A stretch of DNA of 64,000 nucleotides from Rostratula benghalensis (taxonomy: Eukaryota; Chordata; Aves; Charadriiformes; Rostratulidae): contig VXAI01000067.1 in the NCBI GenBank assembly GCA_013399305.1, positions 558,001 through 622,000 on the forward strand, read 5' to 3'. Positions within the stretch are counted from its first letter, which is position 1. Each line of letters opens with the position of its first letter. This document shows, one piece after another, positions 1 through 17,192 of this stretch. A model generated the notes under the pieces. It was not told the DNA's origin and searched no databases. It saw only the letters and a list, made by a program, of their open reading frames with translations. The position numbers were made by a program, and so were the translations under genes.

Positions 1-5674
<5,674 letters not shown>

Positions 5675-8429
5675 CTACAAGATAAGGAAAGGAGGCAGGA
5701 GTAACAATTACAGAAAGTAGAACTTATACTTATTTCTATGTCTGGATGAGTCTTCAAGGCAAGAATTATAACACTAAACATTTGTTGCAGCTAAAGAACT
5801 AATTTGAAAATGGATTGTAACTAATTTGGGGAAGGAAGTGAAAAAAAAAAAAAAAGGTGAATCATGGCCTCTGCCAGGAAATGGAAATTTCATACAAGCA
5901 AATGAATTCTAACAAAGCCTAAAAAGATTTTCTGGTTATCATGCCAGGAAAGTGTATCTGATCGAAAAGCAAAGGCCATGCATCTGTTGTAACTCCAGCT
6001 GTAATACTGCCATCCTGAAGAGATGAGTGCCTCAGAAAGGAAGAATTTGCAAGGTATTGTGCATCACTGAAATACCAAACAAGGTAGTTGCATGAACATA
6101 CCATGTGCCATTCCACTCACTGTGACATGTCAGCCAAACACATCATTACATTTGTACTTTAAAGTTCTGATGTGCCAGCATGTGCACACATCAGACATAC
6201 CCCTTCTTGGTGACTCTTGAGGATGCAAGCTGTTAGGGTAAGCTTTGAGAAAGGGCCTGTGTATTAGTCTATGCTTGCAAGAGAAGTAGTGAGCCCTAAG
6301 CTTGATAGGAAAACAAAGTTCACTGTAACAAGAGTTTACACATTCCTAGATGTGGGATCTTTGACTGTACCCCAAATACTTAGTCCTGTAGCCATGGTCA
6401 CTTCAACTTGTACATCAGCAAAGGAACTGGAAACAAAGGTCAGAAATCCATACTTGCCCCTGCTAGAGCTGCACCCTGGCACCTGACAAGCGAGAGCCGG
6501 AACCCTAAAGCACGATACATCCTGACAATTGTAGCACTGGGTACACAATTGCATTATGTAGAAGACAGCCAAGGTTAGCCCATGTTTCTCTCCCTCTGCT
6601 ACAACAAACAAGTTCTCCTGTTCTAAATCCATTGTTTGCATGCAACGAATACAAGTTTTTGGCTTTTCAGTAATAAAACAGGTATAAACTCATTGTAATT
6701 CAGTTCCTTATTGCCAACATTGCCAATAAAGAATGAGTAACCACTGTAACCTGAAGAGCAACTTATGACAAGACCTCCCCGTGTTCTATACCAGCTCCCT
6801 TTTGTTTAGTTCCTTGAGTCATCTGACAAGAATTCCATCTTTTTCACTTAAAAAGGGCAGAACTCATTTACAGTACAGACAGAAGTCTGAAAACTGAACT
6901 GGAAACCTGAAATATTTTAAAGAAAATCTTCTAAGGTCAGCTTCAAAAATTCCCCACTATGCCAGATGTGGTTAAGCAATTAATTCTGCAACTTCATGTG
7001 CTATCTTAACATCCCTCTCTCTGTGTACCCCAAATTGTTTGTGAAATCCCATTATTAACCCCTACAGAACCATTAATTTGGGACAGAGAGGGAAAATCTC
7101 AAGAGGTGCCCACTGTAAAAACAATTTTCATTAATCTGTTTCCTGGGAAGTTTCTAAGATGCAGATGTATTTCCTCCACCCCACTCCCCCCTCATAAAAA
7201 TAGCCCCAAACAACTCTAAAATAAGTTAGTTTCACTTTAGAAGGCTGTTTATCATCTCTCTAGTGCAGGCAGTTATTTAAAGATATGGACAGACTGCTCA
7301 AGCAAGGGGAGGAAGCTGTTCTAGCCTTAGAAATAAGAGTTACCTGATGGAGATATGTCCTGCTTTATCCGAGTCAGAGAGAGATGAATTGTGAAGAGTA
7401 AGTTATGCAACTTCCGTCTTGGAGACAGTTTGAAGAGGGACAGCCTGTCTCCGGAAGCTCGTGAATGCAGGATTTGGCTTTGGGTTTTATTAAACACACA
7501 GAGCAGGCACAGTGACCGGCTGCTTGACAACACACACCACCTCCAGACCAACAGAACAAGACTTCATTTTTGTAATGCTAACTACGGAATAAATGACTGA
7601 AGAGATTTTGAAGTAAGCGTGCTTCTAAGCCACATAAGATACACCTTAACTCACAGCAGTCTAACCGATGAGAAGGTGGTATTATGTTGCTTCTGAGTTG
7701 TTTCAAAGTATACAGAAACAATCTGAAGTATCGTTTGTAGATAACTGTTTGAAAAAGAGCCAAAAATCCTTTACATTTAACTCCCAGGTTAAACTGCAAC
7801 TGTAGGACCAAGTCAGCCAACACCACATCAGCCTTCTACTTTGGATACTGCAGATAAAGGAACAGGGGAATTACAGAACAAAAATGAAGGTAAAGGGGAA
7901 CATTTGTAGTTAGCTTCCTGAACTGAGCTGAAGTCTTAAGATTTTACAAGACCCTTTTAACACAGAGCACACTTGCCTGTCATCCTTTAAACTACACACA
8001 ACAGAACAGGACAGTAGATACTACCCTTCCGGAGCATGAAACCACATCTCTAATGACGGTCCATATACAAATCTTAGAGCACCGCCTAAAAAAGTAAAGC
8101 CTACAATACCCTTCACCTTATCGTGAGGGCAGTGCTTAGCCTGACAGTTCAGCTGTTTAAAACTAGTTCTGCCACCAGGAGAGGAAAGCCGGCTCAACAA
8201 ATGCTTTCAATACATACTGGTTCGTTACAGTCTGGGCAATCGAATCTATTATGAACAATCTATTGCCAGGAGTTAGAACAAGTGAAGGTACAAGAAGACT
8301 CTTACCATCAAGAGTAAAGATCATTGCAACTATCCGTGCGGCCACAGATTAACAGTTTAAACATTCCCCCCGTTCACAAACACTCCCCTGCTGTAGCACA
8401 ATGGGCAGCAGCTTTCCACCTCCTCTCAA
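5675..8429 (-). other. SQOR 5' intron between the promoter island and the first coding exon
   Basis: The sequence is AT-rich and has no recognisable protein signal on either strand. A good minus-strand donor context (ATG followed by gtaagagt, near 8302) could end an alternative untranslated exon, but nothing else supports it. Confidence 0.5.
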
Positions 8430-9150
8430 AGCCTTCGTGCGGGAAGCAGTGGCCGGCCCGAGAGAGACACCCCGAGGACCGCGGGGCAGCGGAGCGGGTC
8501 CGGCGGGCGGTGCCTTTCGGTAACTCCGGCTCCAGCCCCCGGTCTGGTACCGCACGGCGCCTGCGACTGCCATGGACGCGGCGCTGCCCAACAGCGACGG
8601 CTGTGGGAGCCGCAAAAGCCCCTGCTGCGCCCTCTCCCCCTCGCCCATCCCCGAGACGAGCGGAGCCCGGAGCGGGGCTACTCCCCCCCAGCCGCGTTCG
8701 GCGAGGCCGCTGCTGCCGGCGCGGAGCCCGAGGACCCAGGGCCGCCTCCCTGTTCGGCCCGCCCGCCCCGGGGCGAGCCCGGAACGACCGCTCCCTCACG
8801 GCAGGACTGACCCCCTCGGCCCCGCTCGCCGGGGCGAGCCCGGGACCTCTGCTGCCTCACCCCACGCCCGGCCCCCCTTCGGCCCCGCTCGCCGGGGTGG
8901 GTCCCCGTCCTCACCCCGGGGCGGCCCCGAGCTGCGGCCCCCGCGGTCTGGGGGCCCCGCACTTGCCTGCCTGTTGCGCCGACAGCCGAGGAGGCGGGCG
9001 GGGAAGGACCGCGCCGCCGCCCCGTCCGCGATAAGCGCCGGGTCCCGTCAGCGGGAGCGGCGGGGCGGAGCGCGGCGGCGTCAGGTGCCGCCCGGCCGGC
9101 GGGCAAAGGCCGGGGCCAGGTGGGGAGGGCAACAGCGGTGCCCCTGCCGG
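8430..9150 (-). promoter_or_regulatory. SQOR: CpG island, presumed SQOR promoter and first untranslated exon
   Basis: The sequence turns abruptly GC-rich with dense CpG, just upstream of the SQOR coding exons on the minus strand. No TATA box is seen, so dispersed initiation is expected. The first noncoding exon must be here or nearby, but several GT-like donors make its end ambiguous. GC-rich tandem repeats occupy about 8752-8940. Long open frames across the island on both strands are a by-product of low stop-codon density. Confidence 0.75.
8752..8940. repeat. GC-rich minisatellite-like repeat, about three units of 62-65 bp
   Basis: A core like cggccccgctcgccggggcg starts near 8753, 8818 and 8880. 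It is followed each time by cgagcccgg-like or related sequence, then a ccctcac/cctcacc element. Units are imperfect and sit inside the SQOR CpG island. Confidence 0.6.
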
Positions 9151-9159
9151 TAACTCTCA

Positions 9160-11888
9160 GCCAGGTATGCAATCTCTCCGAAAGGTCCGAAACCCGTTAC
9201 AGGAAGTGCTGGCAGTCCAAAGAACGCCGAACAGATTTCAGCATCGCGTCAGCTTTGCCTGAGGGTTTGTGTTAATCGTTTTTCCCTTCCATCTTCAAAC
9301 CTATTGCTCTTCCAGCTTGCCATCTGAAAAAACAGACTTAAGCCTGGGATCCCACCACAATAATTAAGAAACAAAAATAAATTAAACTTGTACGAGTCCT
9401 AAACTGAAATCAGAGTGTAAGTCACCCAGATGCATGAAGAGATCCTTTCAGCTGAAGCACAAGCAGAGACCAGGGTGCCAGACTTTCTGTTCAGCTAACT
9501 ACAGCCCACTGCTGAGCCAAGCCTCAACGTGTTTTCCCCTAAAACTTTATGGGGCCTTTGATTTATGGCACGGTGACAGCATGAAGTAATAACAGCTGTT
9601 AATCCACTAACGTTTGTCAAGCCAAAAAACCAGTCATGCGAATGTAGTACTGAGAGTAACATAGACAGGCAGAATTACTTATGCCAACTCATATGCATCA
9701 AACCATGTGTCAGGCCATTTCCTTCCTCTCCTGGGACAGGTAGAACTGCTCAGCTGATATCTGGCCAATTGTGGAAAACTATACAAAAATGGGGGAAAGG
9801 CACTGAGGAGTTAAACAAGAAGATGCCACAAGGCCGGCCCACTGTCTGCGCTCAACCGAGAGGCAGAAGGGAAGGAGACATTCTGCAGAGTGCCCCTGTG
9901 AGATGTGCGACGTTTGTCAGTCTGCTGGCACGTCCAGGCATGCGCATCGTTTCTCTGTCCCAGCTCCACAGCTGTCACTCGCTCAGCACAAGCACACTGC
10001 CACCCCTCACACCCAGCCAGTGGTACAACAGCCAATGCTCTCTGCGTGCTTGTGCTACTTGTCTTACGCTTTGTGTTACTTTGAGCTTGTACGTGTAGAG
10101 AAGAAGCTGCGATTGCTTTTCTGAGCTTACAGCTGAAGGCCAACAACCATAAAGTCAAGCCTGATAATTCACCTGTGTTCCCACAGACGTCCCCGGCCAG
10201 GTACAGAGGTTGTTGGAGATGAGGCCACAGCAATTAACATCTGAATTCAAACAACTCGTTTTGCCTCATAAAAACCCACACTACCGTTCCCAGCCAGTGG
10301 CTGGTCTCACAAAACCACACAAAGTTCAAGTGGGTTTAGCCAAAAGATATCATTAATTTTTGCAGGAAACAAGCCACCCTTTCAGAGCAACTTCTCAGTA
10401 TTTGGTAGTTCCATATCCGTATGCGAGGTTTCTGTAACACTTTACACAGCTACATAGAATCAGCTACCCCAGATTTAAAATGTGTAAATGCAATAAAAGT
10501 AATGAAGCCCAAAGTTAAAAGACCTTTGAAACAAACCATTTTTCCCCCTGTTGCTTGCATAAGACTTGGCACATCCAATACTAGTTCCAGAGAAGATCTG
10601 CACAACATGATTCTGCACAGAAGCACTTAAGTAAACCCTCCCTCCCAATTTTAACCTGATGCCTTCCCTTTTTTCACTTCTGAGTGCATCCAAAACCAAA
10701 ACCCTAATACCCATGTTTCTGTGAGTTTTGAAGCAAACTTTGACCCCAGTCCTAAATCTGGACCCCTGCCAAATCCTGATCTAAACCCAGCTGCACATTC
10801 AGCTGGCACCAAGCCTGGAAGTTACACCTAAATTCACTTAGTGAAGGTAACTCCCTTCAGGTTGACCAAAGCCCAATTCACACCACTGCAGTAGCTGTGA
10901 CACAGTGACCACTGACACTTCTGTACCTGAACTTTATCAGGTTCCGTCTAAGCAGCAACACTAAACCTTAACCTAGCAGTCCTCCACTGTAGACAAAAAA
11001 CTGTCAGAACAATTAAATTTGAATAAGGAGAAAACCCAAACCACTTATTAGATCAATAATTAATGACAAATAAATGACCTCCCATGACAGTGCATTCCCA
11101 TATAGAGGCAAAGGCTCATTTTTCAAAGCTGCTGAACACCTACACTTTTGTGGATTTTACTGGACAGAAGATGTACTGGGAGAAGACACAGCCATTATCT
11201 TTAAAAACATGACATGAAGATTAGACATGTTTGTTAATACACAGTTTCCCATCACATCTTTTAAAACACACCAGCTCCCCATTTTTTTTTAATTTCTAAA
11301 GAGCTTCCTGATGTCCTGTTCCCAGCTGCCCTGGTACAGCCTTTTCTCACATATCCTCAGCTCTGTCCATGAGGAAATAAAGCTCTTTTGGGTTTTTCTA
11401 AACATAAATTTTTAGGATTGTGTTTAAATACTGAAATATCTTCTTTACATTCCCATGTATACTTTCCCACAGACTTCTTGTGGAGATGGTCTGCAATTTT
11501 AGTAAAGAGATTACCTAAATGATTACCTTAATTTAGAAACCGAACACAAGCACCAAACATGAAGAGACTGTCACCTGCAGCACAGATCCCTCCTGCGGCT
11601 GCAGGCTGCAAGCCTGACCCTCCTCAGCAGCAGAGTCCAGGCAGGAGGACAGGGTGGAAGCTGCTGTGCCAGGGCTGGGCACACTCTGCCTGGCTGCACA
11701 CCTCCTCAGGGCCACCGGCTGCCTGTGGGAGTGTCGGGCAACTCTCCCTGCTCACCAGGCAACTGGGCTTTCCTAGGAAGCCCACAGCACAGATCTCCTG
11801 GCCCATTAGTTATACTGACCCCTCCAGAGGGCAATATCTGCGTGTCTGTCTAGGCTTAGTCTGCAAGTTCTCCAGGATGGAGATTATC
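9160..11888. other. Intergenic sequence between SQOR and BLOC1S6 (left part)
   Basis: No gene is recognised on either strand. Overlapping open frames around 9769-10233 and 11533-11906 have no recognisable domain, no start context and no exon structure, and are treated as chance. Confidence 0.5.
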
Positions 11889-12355
11889 AGAATCATAGAC
11901 TCATAGAATTGTCTGGGTTGGAAGGGACCTTTGAGATTATCTAGTCCAACCATCAACCTAACTCTGATAAAAAAACAATGGCCCATCACTACACCACATC
12001 ACTAAGCAGTATGTCAACCCCTCTTTTAAATACCTCCAGGGATGGCAACTCAACCACTTCCCTGGGCAGCCCATTCCAATGCTTAATAACCCTTTCTATG
12101 CAAAAATTTTTCCTGATATCCAATCTGAACCTCCCCTGGTGCAACTCGAGGCCATTGCCTTTTGTTCTATTATTGCCTCTGACTTGGGAGAAGAAACCAA
12201 CCCCCACCTCTCTACAACCTCCTTTCAGGTAGTTGTAGAGAGTGAGAGGGTCTCCCCTCAGCAACCTCTTCTCCAGGCTGAACAACCCCCAGCTCCCTCA
12301 GTCCCTCCTCATAAGGCTTACTCTCCAGACCCCTCACCAGCTTTGTTGCCCTATG
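11889..12355 (-). mobile_element. CR1 LINE 3' fragment, minus orientation
   Basis: The 3' terminal signature (agaatcatag-type octamer repeats, then gggttggaagggacct) lies at the low-coordinate end, so the element runs on the minus strand. Minus-strand translation of 11989-12285 resembles the extreme C-terminus of the CR1 ORF2 reverse transcriptase protein (a frame with [19 protein letters not shown] and [11 protein letters not shown]). The element is 5'-truncated at about 12355, the usual fate of CR1 copies, and is not a host gene. Confidence 0.9.
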
Positions 12356-12540
12356 GTTCCATGCAAAATGCCTACCTGATAGGGAGCACAATCTCAATTG
12401 AATTCTAGTAAGACTGAGTGATGGAGAAAAGGCAGTAATTTCCTCACATCATCACTGGTATTTTTTTCCTGAAGAGATTCTTCTTCTGGCATACCTCTAA
12501 ATCATAGCATCTGTAAGGCTAACAAAAAAGCAGCAGTAGT

Positions 12541-12592
12541 AAAAGCAAAAAAAAAAACCAAAAAACCAAACAACAAAAAAACCAAAAACCCC
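12541..12592. repeat. A-rich low-complexity tract with interspersed C
   Basis: Runs of A broken by cc or c (for example aaaaaccaaacaacaaaa). It may be a decayed poly(A) tail or simple sequence. Confidence 0.7.
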
Positions 12593-13646
12593 AAGTGGAA
12601 GCCAATGAGAATATTACATACATTCTCATACAGAGTTTACTGACATGATTTATACTCAGTTTTAAGGACCGGGAAACCAGCAACTTCAGCTGAATGCTGA
12701 AGGGATGAAATGTTGCTTTTAGGTAGTGGGGTGGCAAAGAGTTCATATTAACTGTTCTATTTTCAGTCTTACAGGCTGTATTTGCAGAGGAGGATATTGC
12801 TCTTTACATAATTCCCAGGTAACAGAAGAAAAGTTCATCAAGGCAATAAACTATGTTGCTAATTTAGAGGTGAAGCATTTTGCCAATTAGTACATGTACA
12901 GATGGTCTTGCTTTTATAGCAAGGCTCAGCTGTATTGTAATTGCAACACATGAAACAATACCTCAGCCTTATCTTTTGTCTTACACCACAGCATAAATGA
13001 TAGTGCAAAATTAATTCTGTAAATTACTGCTTTTGAGACTACTGCCTTTGCACGTGTACAAATTTTGAAATTTATCAAGCTGTACATAATTTGCCTCATT
13101 AAGTTGCAAGCTTGTAAAAGCTGAATACATTTGTTTTAACTGTTTCATTTGCCAAGCAGGGTGTTCTTATTTCCTTTCTTAAACCCTGTGGCTTGACATC
13201 ATGGAGATAAAAACTAGATAAGAACAAAACCAAGAGAAAAATACTGAGTTATCAGGTAGGGCCAACATCTACACTTTAAAGCTATGTAACACTTCACAAA
13301 CAGCACTTAGATTATGGACTCGAGTTAGTCATAACCTCCCAGATCTGTGTTTGCCAACAGTTACTGCCTGGAGGAAACCAGCAAGAATTCTCCACACCAG
13401 TGCTGTTGTGATACTGCCAGGTACCAGCCAGAGCTGCTCTTCCCAGCAGCTCAGTTCCACCACCTACACAGAGAATATTGGAGAAAGCTAAGCTTTTTGC
13501 ATCATAAAGAGTTCTTGGCTGTGGTGGTATTGCAAAGGACTGGTTTGAAGACATACAATGGTGGTGGTGGAGATATCACTGTCCAGTTTTAGTGCCTGTT
13601 TTTCTACAAATCACTTTGCCAAGGACTAAAAGTTAGCACATGTGTA

Positions 13647-13673
13647 TTTCAAATATATATATTATATTTGAAA
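13647..13673. repeat. AT-rich perfect inverted repeat (11-bp arms, 5-nt loop)
   Basis: Arms tttcaaatata and tatatttgaaa are exact reverse complements around tatat. It may extrude as a small hairpin; no function is implied. Confidence 0.75.
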
Positions 13674-15139
13674 TTCAAATAATATACTGCCTTATGAGGA
13701 AACTTAATGCATATTGTCTTTTTTTTGCCTAGAATGAATAGCCAAATTAATATTTATGCTGCTGTAGTTTGTATTCTTACAGATTTACATCACCAAATCC
13801 AAGTCCTGCAAAGATTTTAGCAGTTGTATACACACAACTAATCCAACAAAGATCAAATAACCTATTAGATTTTATAAGGTCTTAAAAAAAATTAACTCCT
13901 GCAAGGTGAGGCAAGAAGAGTGCCAAGTTCTGAATTAAACAAGGGAAGAGCCAGCAGTGTTGCAAAGCAAGCAGTAGGTGGCAGAAAGTGTCTGTTGGAA
14001 TAAATCAGCCAGAGAACTCTCTCAAATGCTAGAATCCCTAAAGAACAGCTACAGAAACAACCTTTACATAACTATTTATGCTACTATCACTTAGGTGACA
14101 GCACAATGAATAAAACCAGTTTAAACATACTGTAGCCATTTTCCAAGACAAAACAAAATAATTTCTCTTTTGAACATAGCAAAGCTACCACTATCAGTGA
14201 AAAGGCCAGATTTCATCTAATTAAAAACTGCCTCACATAAACCTGTACAGACACAGGTGGGTGAACTCAGATTAAACATCCAGGCTAACAACAGCAAAGA
14301 CAAAGGCATGAGAAAGATTTCCTGGTTAGCGACAGTAATTCCTATATTTGTAGAATATTACAAAATAGAACTCCAGAAGTTATTGCACAGTTGTCTCCTG
14401 CTGCTATGACTTGGTAGTTTAAAAACAAGTACACTGAACATGAAACACACAGTACACCCACACACACCCCGAAGAAAAGACTGTTTTAAAGCTGCCATTT
14501 TATCAGTTTCTAAAAAAGATGCTGCTGGCTGCATCTCCTCATGTGTATGGAATAAAACCTCAGTAAGAAAGTGTATACCACTACCACATTTGTCTACTTG
14601 ATAAGTAATTCTTTATGAAATCAAGCAACACTAAATATATACAGTAATAGAATTGCTCACTCTAGATGTGCATACTAATGCAAGCATTCAAGTTTAGATG
14701 CCAGTATTGTTTAATTAATCCAATGTGACTTTTACTTTTTATGCATTCTGACAGAAGAGGAACATTCAGAACCACAATATGCTATGGAAGTAACAATTTT
14801 AGTTTTCACTGATCTAATTTAAGAGCTTATTAATATAATAATAAAAAAGTTATGTAAACTGACCACACTTCCCCCTATTTGTGTTAATCTCTCTCTTTTA
14901 TTACAGAAAGGTCATTTATTAAAATTAGTTCCTTATTCATGTAAAACCCCCTAGATTTTACGACAATTCAATGAGAAAAGGTATCAATTACATGAATATG
15001 TGTATGTTATTCCTCAGGCAAGCACTCAGGCTTTTGATTATAAATTATTCCAAAGAAACACTGAAATAAGCAATTGCAAAAGCATTACTTTCTATGCTTT
15101 GAATTTTGTATTTTCAGTAAAAGTAGCCATGATTTTTTG

Positions 15140-15163
15140 AAACAAAACAAAACAAAACAAAAC
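15140..15163. repeat. AAAAC simple repeat
   Basis: Four to five tandem copies of AAAAC on the plus strand. Confidence 0.85.
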
Positions 15164-16204
15164 CACCCTCACATTTCTTTGGAAAGAAACCCACAATTCT
15201 TCAGAAAGGGACCACAACTTAAAATGCTGAACAGGAGTCTAGATGAGGGAACACAAATCAAGAAATACCACAGGAATTTCATCCCATACGGCACCTAGTT
15301 TAATGTTATACTTTAATAAAAACAGTTTAAATTCCCAGAATCTAATTTTGAAGTTACATTACAAAATAAAATATTTAAACACTATTTACTTATGTACATT
15401 CTGCTTCAAAGATGGATTGTGGAAATTTTTTATACTTCTTAGAAATACATACAAACCACAGCACAGGTCAACAATCCACTGGCAATTAATAGACGGAAGT
15501 CAACTTAAAGGAAAAATACCTGTGGACATCTTTAATTGATTACTGCTTCAGTAACTGCATTTCAGTGTCTCTTCAGGCTGCTTCAAGCAAGTTTGTTCTC
15601 CTGGCCCCAAAACACCATTCCAGTTTACCTTGCGTGTACTTTCACAGAAAAAAAAATGACAAATATTAAGAACTGGGAATTAGAAGTTCAGAAAATTATA
15701 TTCCAGGAATGTCCAAACAGGTGTACACACCTGTGAATCATCTCCAATCGAAGAAAAAGTAAAGCTGACTGTGCCTCTCTGATATTTTACCATACGTATT
15801 TGACGGAAAACTTCACATAGCTTACCCTTCATCTTACCTCAAAACACAGCACATATATTACTGCTTAAAAGATAATACAGATATAAAGTAAGTAGTTAGT
15901 TAGACTGTAGGTACAAATACTTCAAAGCTCTTTTATCTGTTTAGACAACAAATACATTAATTTGAATGGAAGGCCACATCAAGTGCTGCAAGTAAGCAAT
16001 TACATTCAGAGAAATGGTTGTCAAAGTCCACTCCACATGTAACATCAATATATACTATTAATCCTCAATTTGGGCAGAGACAGCAGAACAAAATTTCTCA
16101 TACATAGCCCTAAGTGCAAATAAATTACATGTTAAAAATCAGTAGTTTCTCCTACAGGTAACTGAATTACACACAAAGTGGAAATTGTTTAGTTGTGATT
16201 GTGT

Positions 16205-16210
16205 TTTATT
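16205..16210 (-). terminator. Candidate BLOC1S6 poly(A) signal
   Basis: TTTATT on the plus strand is AATAAA on the minus strand, about 860 nt past the BLOC1S6 stop codon. Other AT-rich hexamers could serve instead. Confidence 0.3.
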
Positions 16211-17072
16211 TTTTCACACAAAATGAAGAAACTGCACCTTTAATCCCTTAGAAATCTGCTTAGACCACACAGTCTTCCTGTTGAACCACTACAGAGGCAG
16301 CAGTTCCCTGGTTTTACTCAACTGTTTCAGAAAGCACAAATTCATTAATCTTTGTATTGTGCACACAAATTCTGACAACCTTTAGTGTTCTGCTTCCCCC
16401 TGCCCCAACCAATTCAGCTGGGAATTATTCAGAAGTTACCATAAAGCTGTTGTCAAGTTACCTTGTGATTAAAAAAACCCAACAAGACTGCTGCAATAAA
16501 GTGAGCTTTCAGGCAAGTGCGTTGGAAGTTTCTTCACATCATGTGAGACTGACCAAACTAAGGCTGTACAGAAAGTCAGTATTTATGAACCAGGGCATCG
16601 AAAAAGATATCCCAGCTGCCCAAATCAAAGCAGTTTCAGTGAAATAGGCAGCCATCAAAATCCAGGCATAAGAACAGAACTTTAACTAGTATTCTGTATA
16701 CAGTCTGAAAATAACAGTATGCCAGTCACCACAAACCTCTCAGAATTTTAAATACCAGAAGAACAGACAAAAAAAAAAAAAGGATAATTATTTAAAACTG
16801 TGATGCCCAAATTCTCCTATATACATACGTATAAAAAAAATTAACTTATATTAATAATATCAACCTGCATAGCATTACAAAAGAAGGCATCTTGAATGGC
16901 TGAAGTGAAAACATTTGAATGTAACCAGCCCTATTATTACCATTCTGGAATTTATAATACCATAGAGTAGACTGTTGTTAGTAACAGCTATAGCCCAGTT
17001 GAAGCAAAATCTGCCTTAATTCCAGAGAATGCAGAAATTATTAATTCAGCCAAGTTGTTGCATGCTCTGCTT

Positions 17073-17192
17073 TCACGTCCTCCGGGCAGGTTTTGCTGTT
17101 AACTGCTTCTCTCTCTCAAGCTCCTTCTCACGTTGTTGCTCTCGTTCTAGTTCCTCCTTCTGCCTCTTTTGTTGCAGTTTAAGTGCTCTTTT
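17073..17192 (-). CDS. BLOC1S6: BLOC1S6 last coding exon
   Basis: Encodes residues 129-167 and the TGA stop at 17073-17075. It is a highly charged helix (KRALKLQQKRQKEELERE and onwards) ending LTAKPARRT. Acceptor is ctgtttag. Confidence 0.95.
   Translation of the reverse strand, partial: KRALKLQQKRQKEELEREQQREKELEREKQLTAKPARRT

Larger units (their letters stand above)
12356..16200. other. Intergenic sequence between SQOR and BLOC1S6 (right part)
   Basis: AT-rich unique sequence with simple A-rich tracts at 12541-12592 and an AAAAC repeat at 15140-15163. An AT-rich perfect hairpin lies at 13647-13673. No gene is recognised. Confidence 0.5.

Noticed and set aside
8290..8345. Possible SQOR untranslated exon ending at a gtaagagt donor near 8302
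   Set aside because: A single good donor match without a credible upstream boundary or conservation evidence is not enough to call an exon.
8324..9034. 236-codon plus-strand open frame and several overlapping frames on both strands in the SQOR CpG island
   Set aside because: Proline-, arginine- and alanine-rich translations in all frames reflect GC content. There is no domain, no splice structure, and the region overlaps a tandem repeat and the presumed promoter.
11989..12285. 98-codon minus-strand frame that looks protein-like
   Set aside because: It is the C-terminal remnant of CR1 ORF2 inside a truncated LINE, not a host gene.
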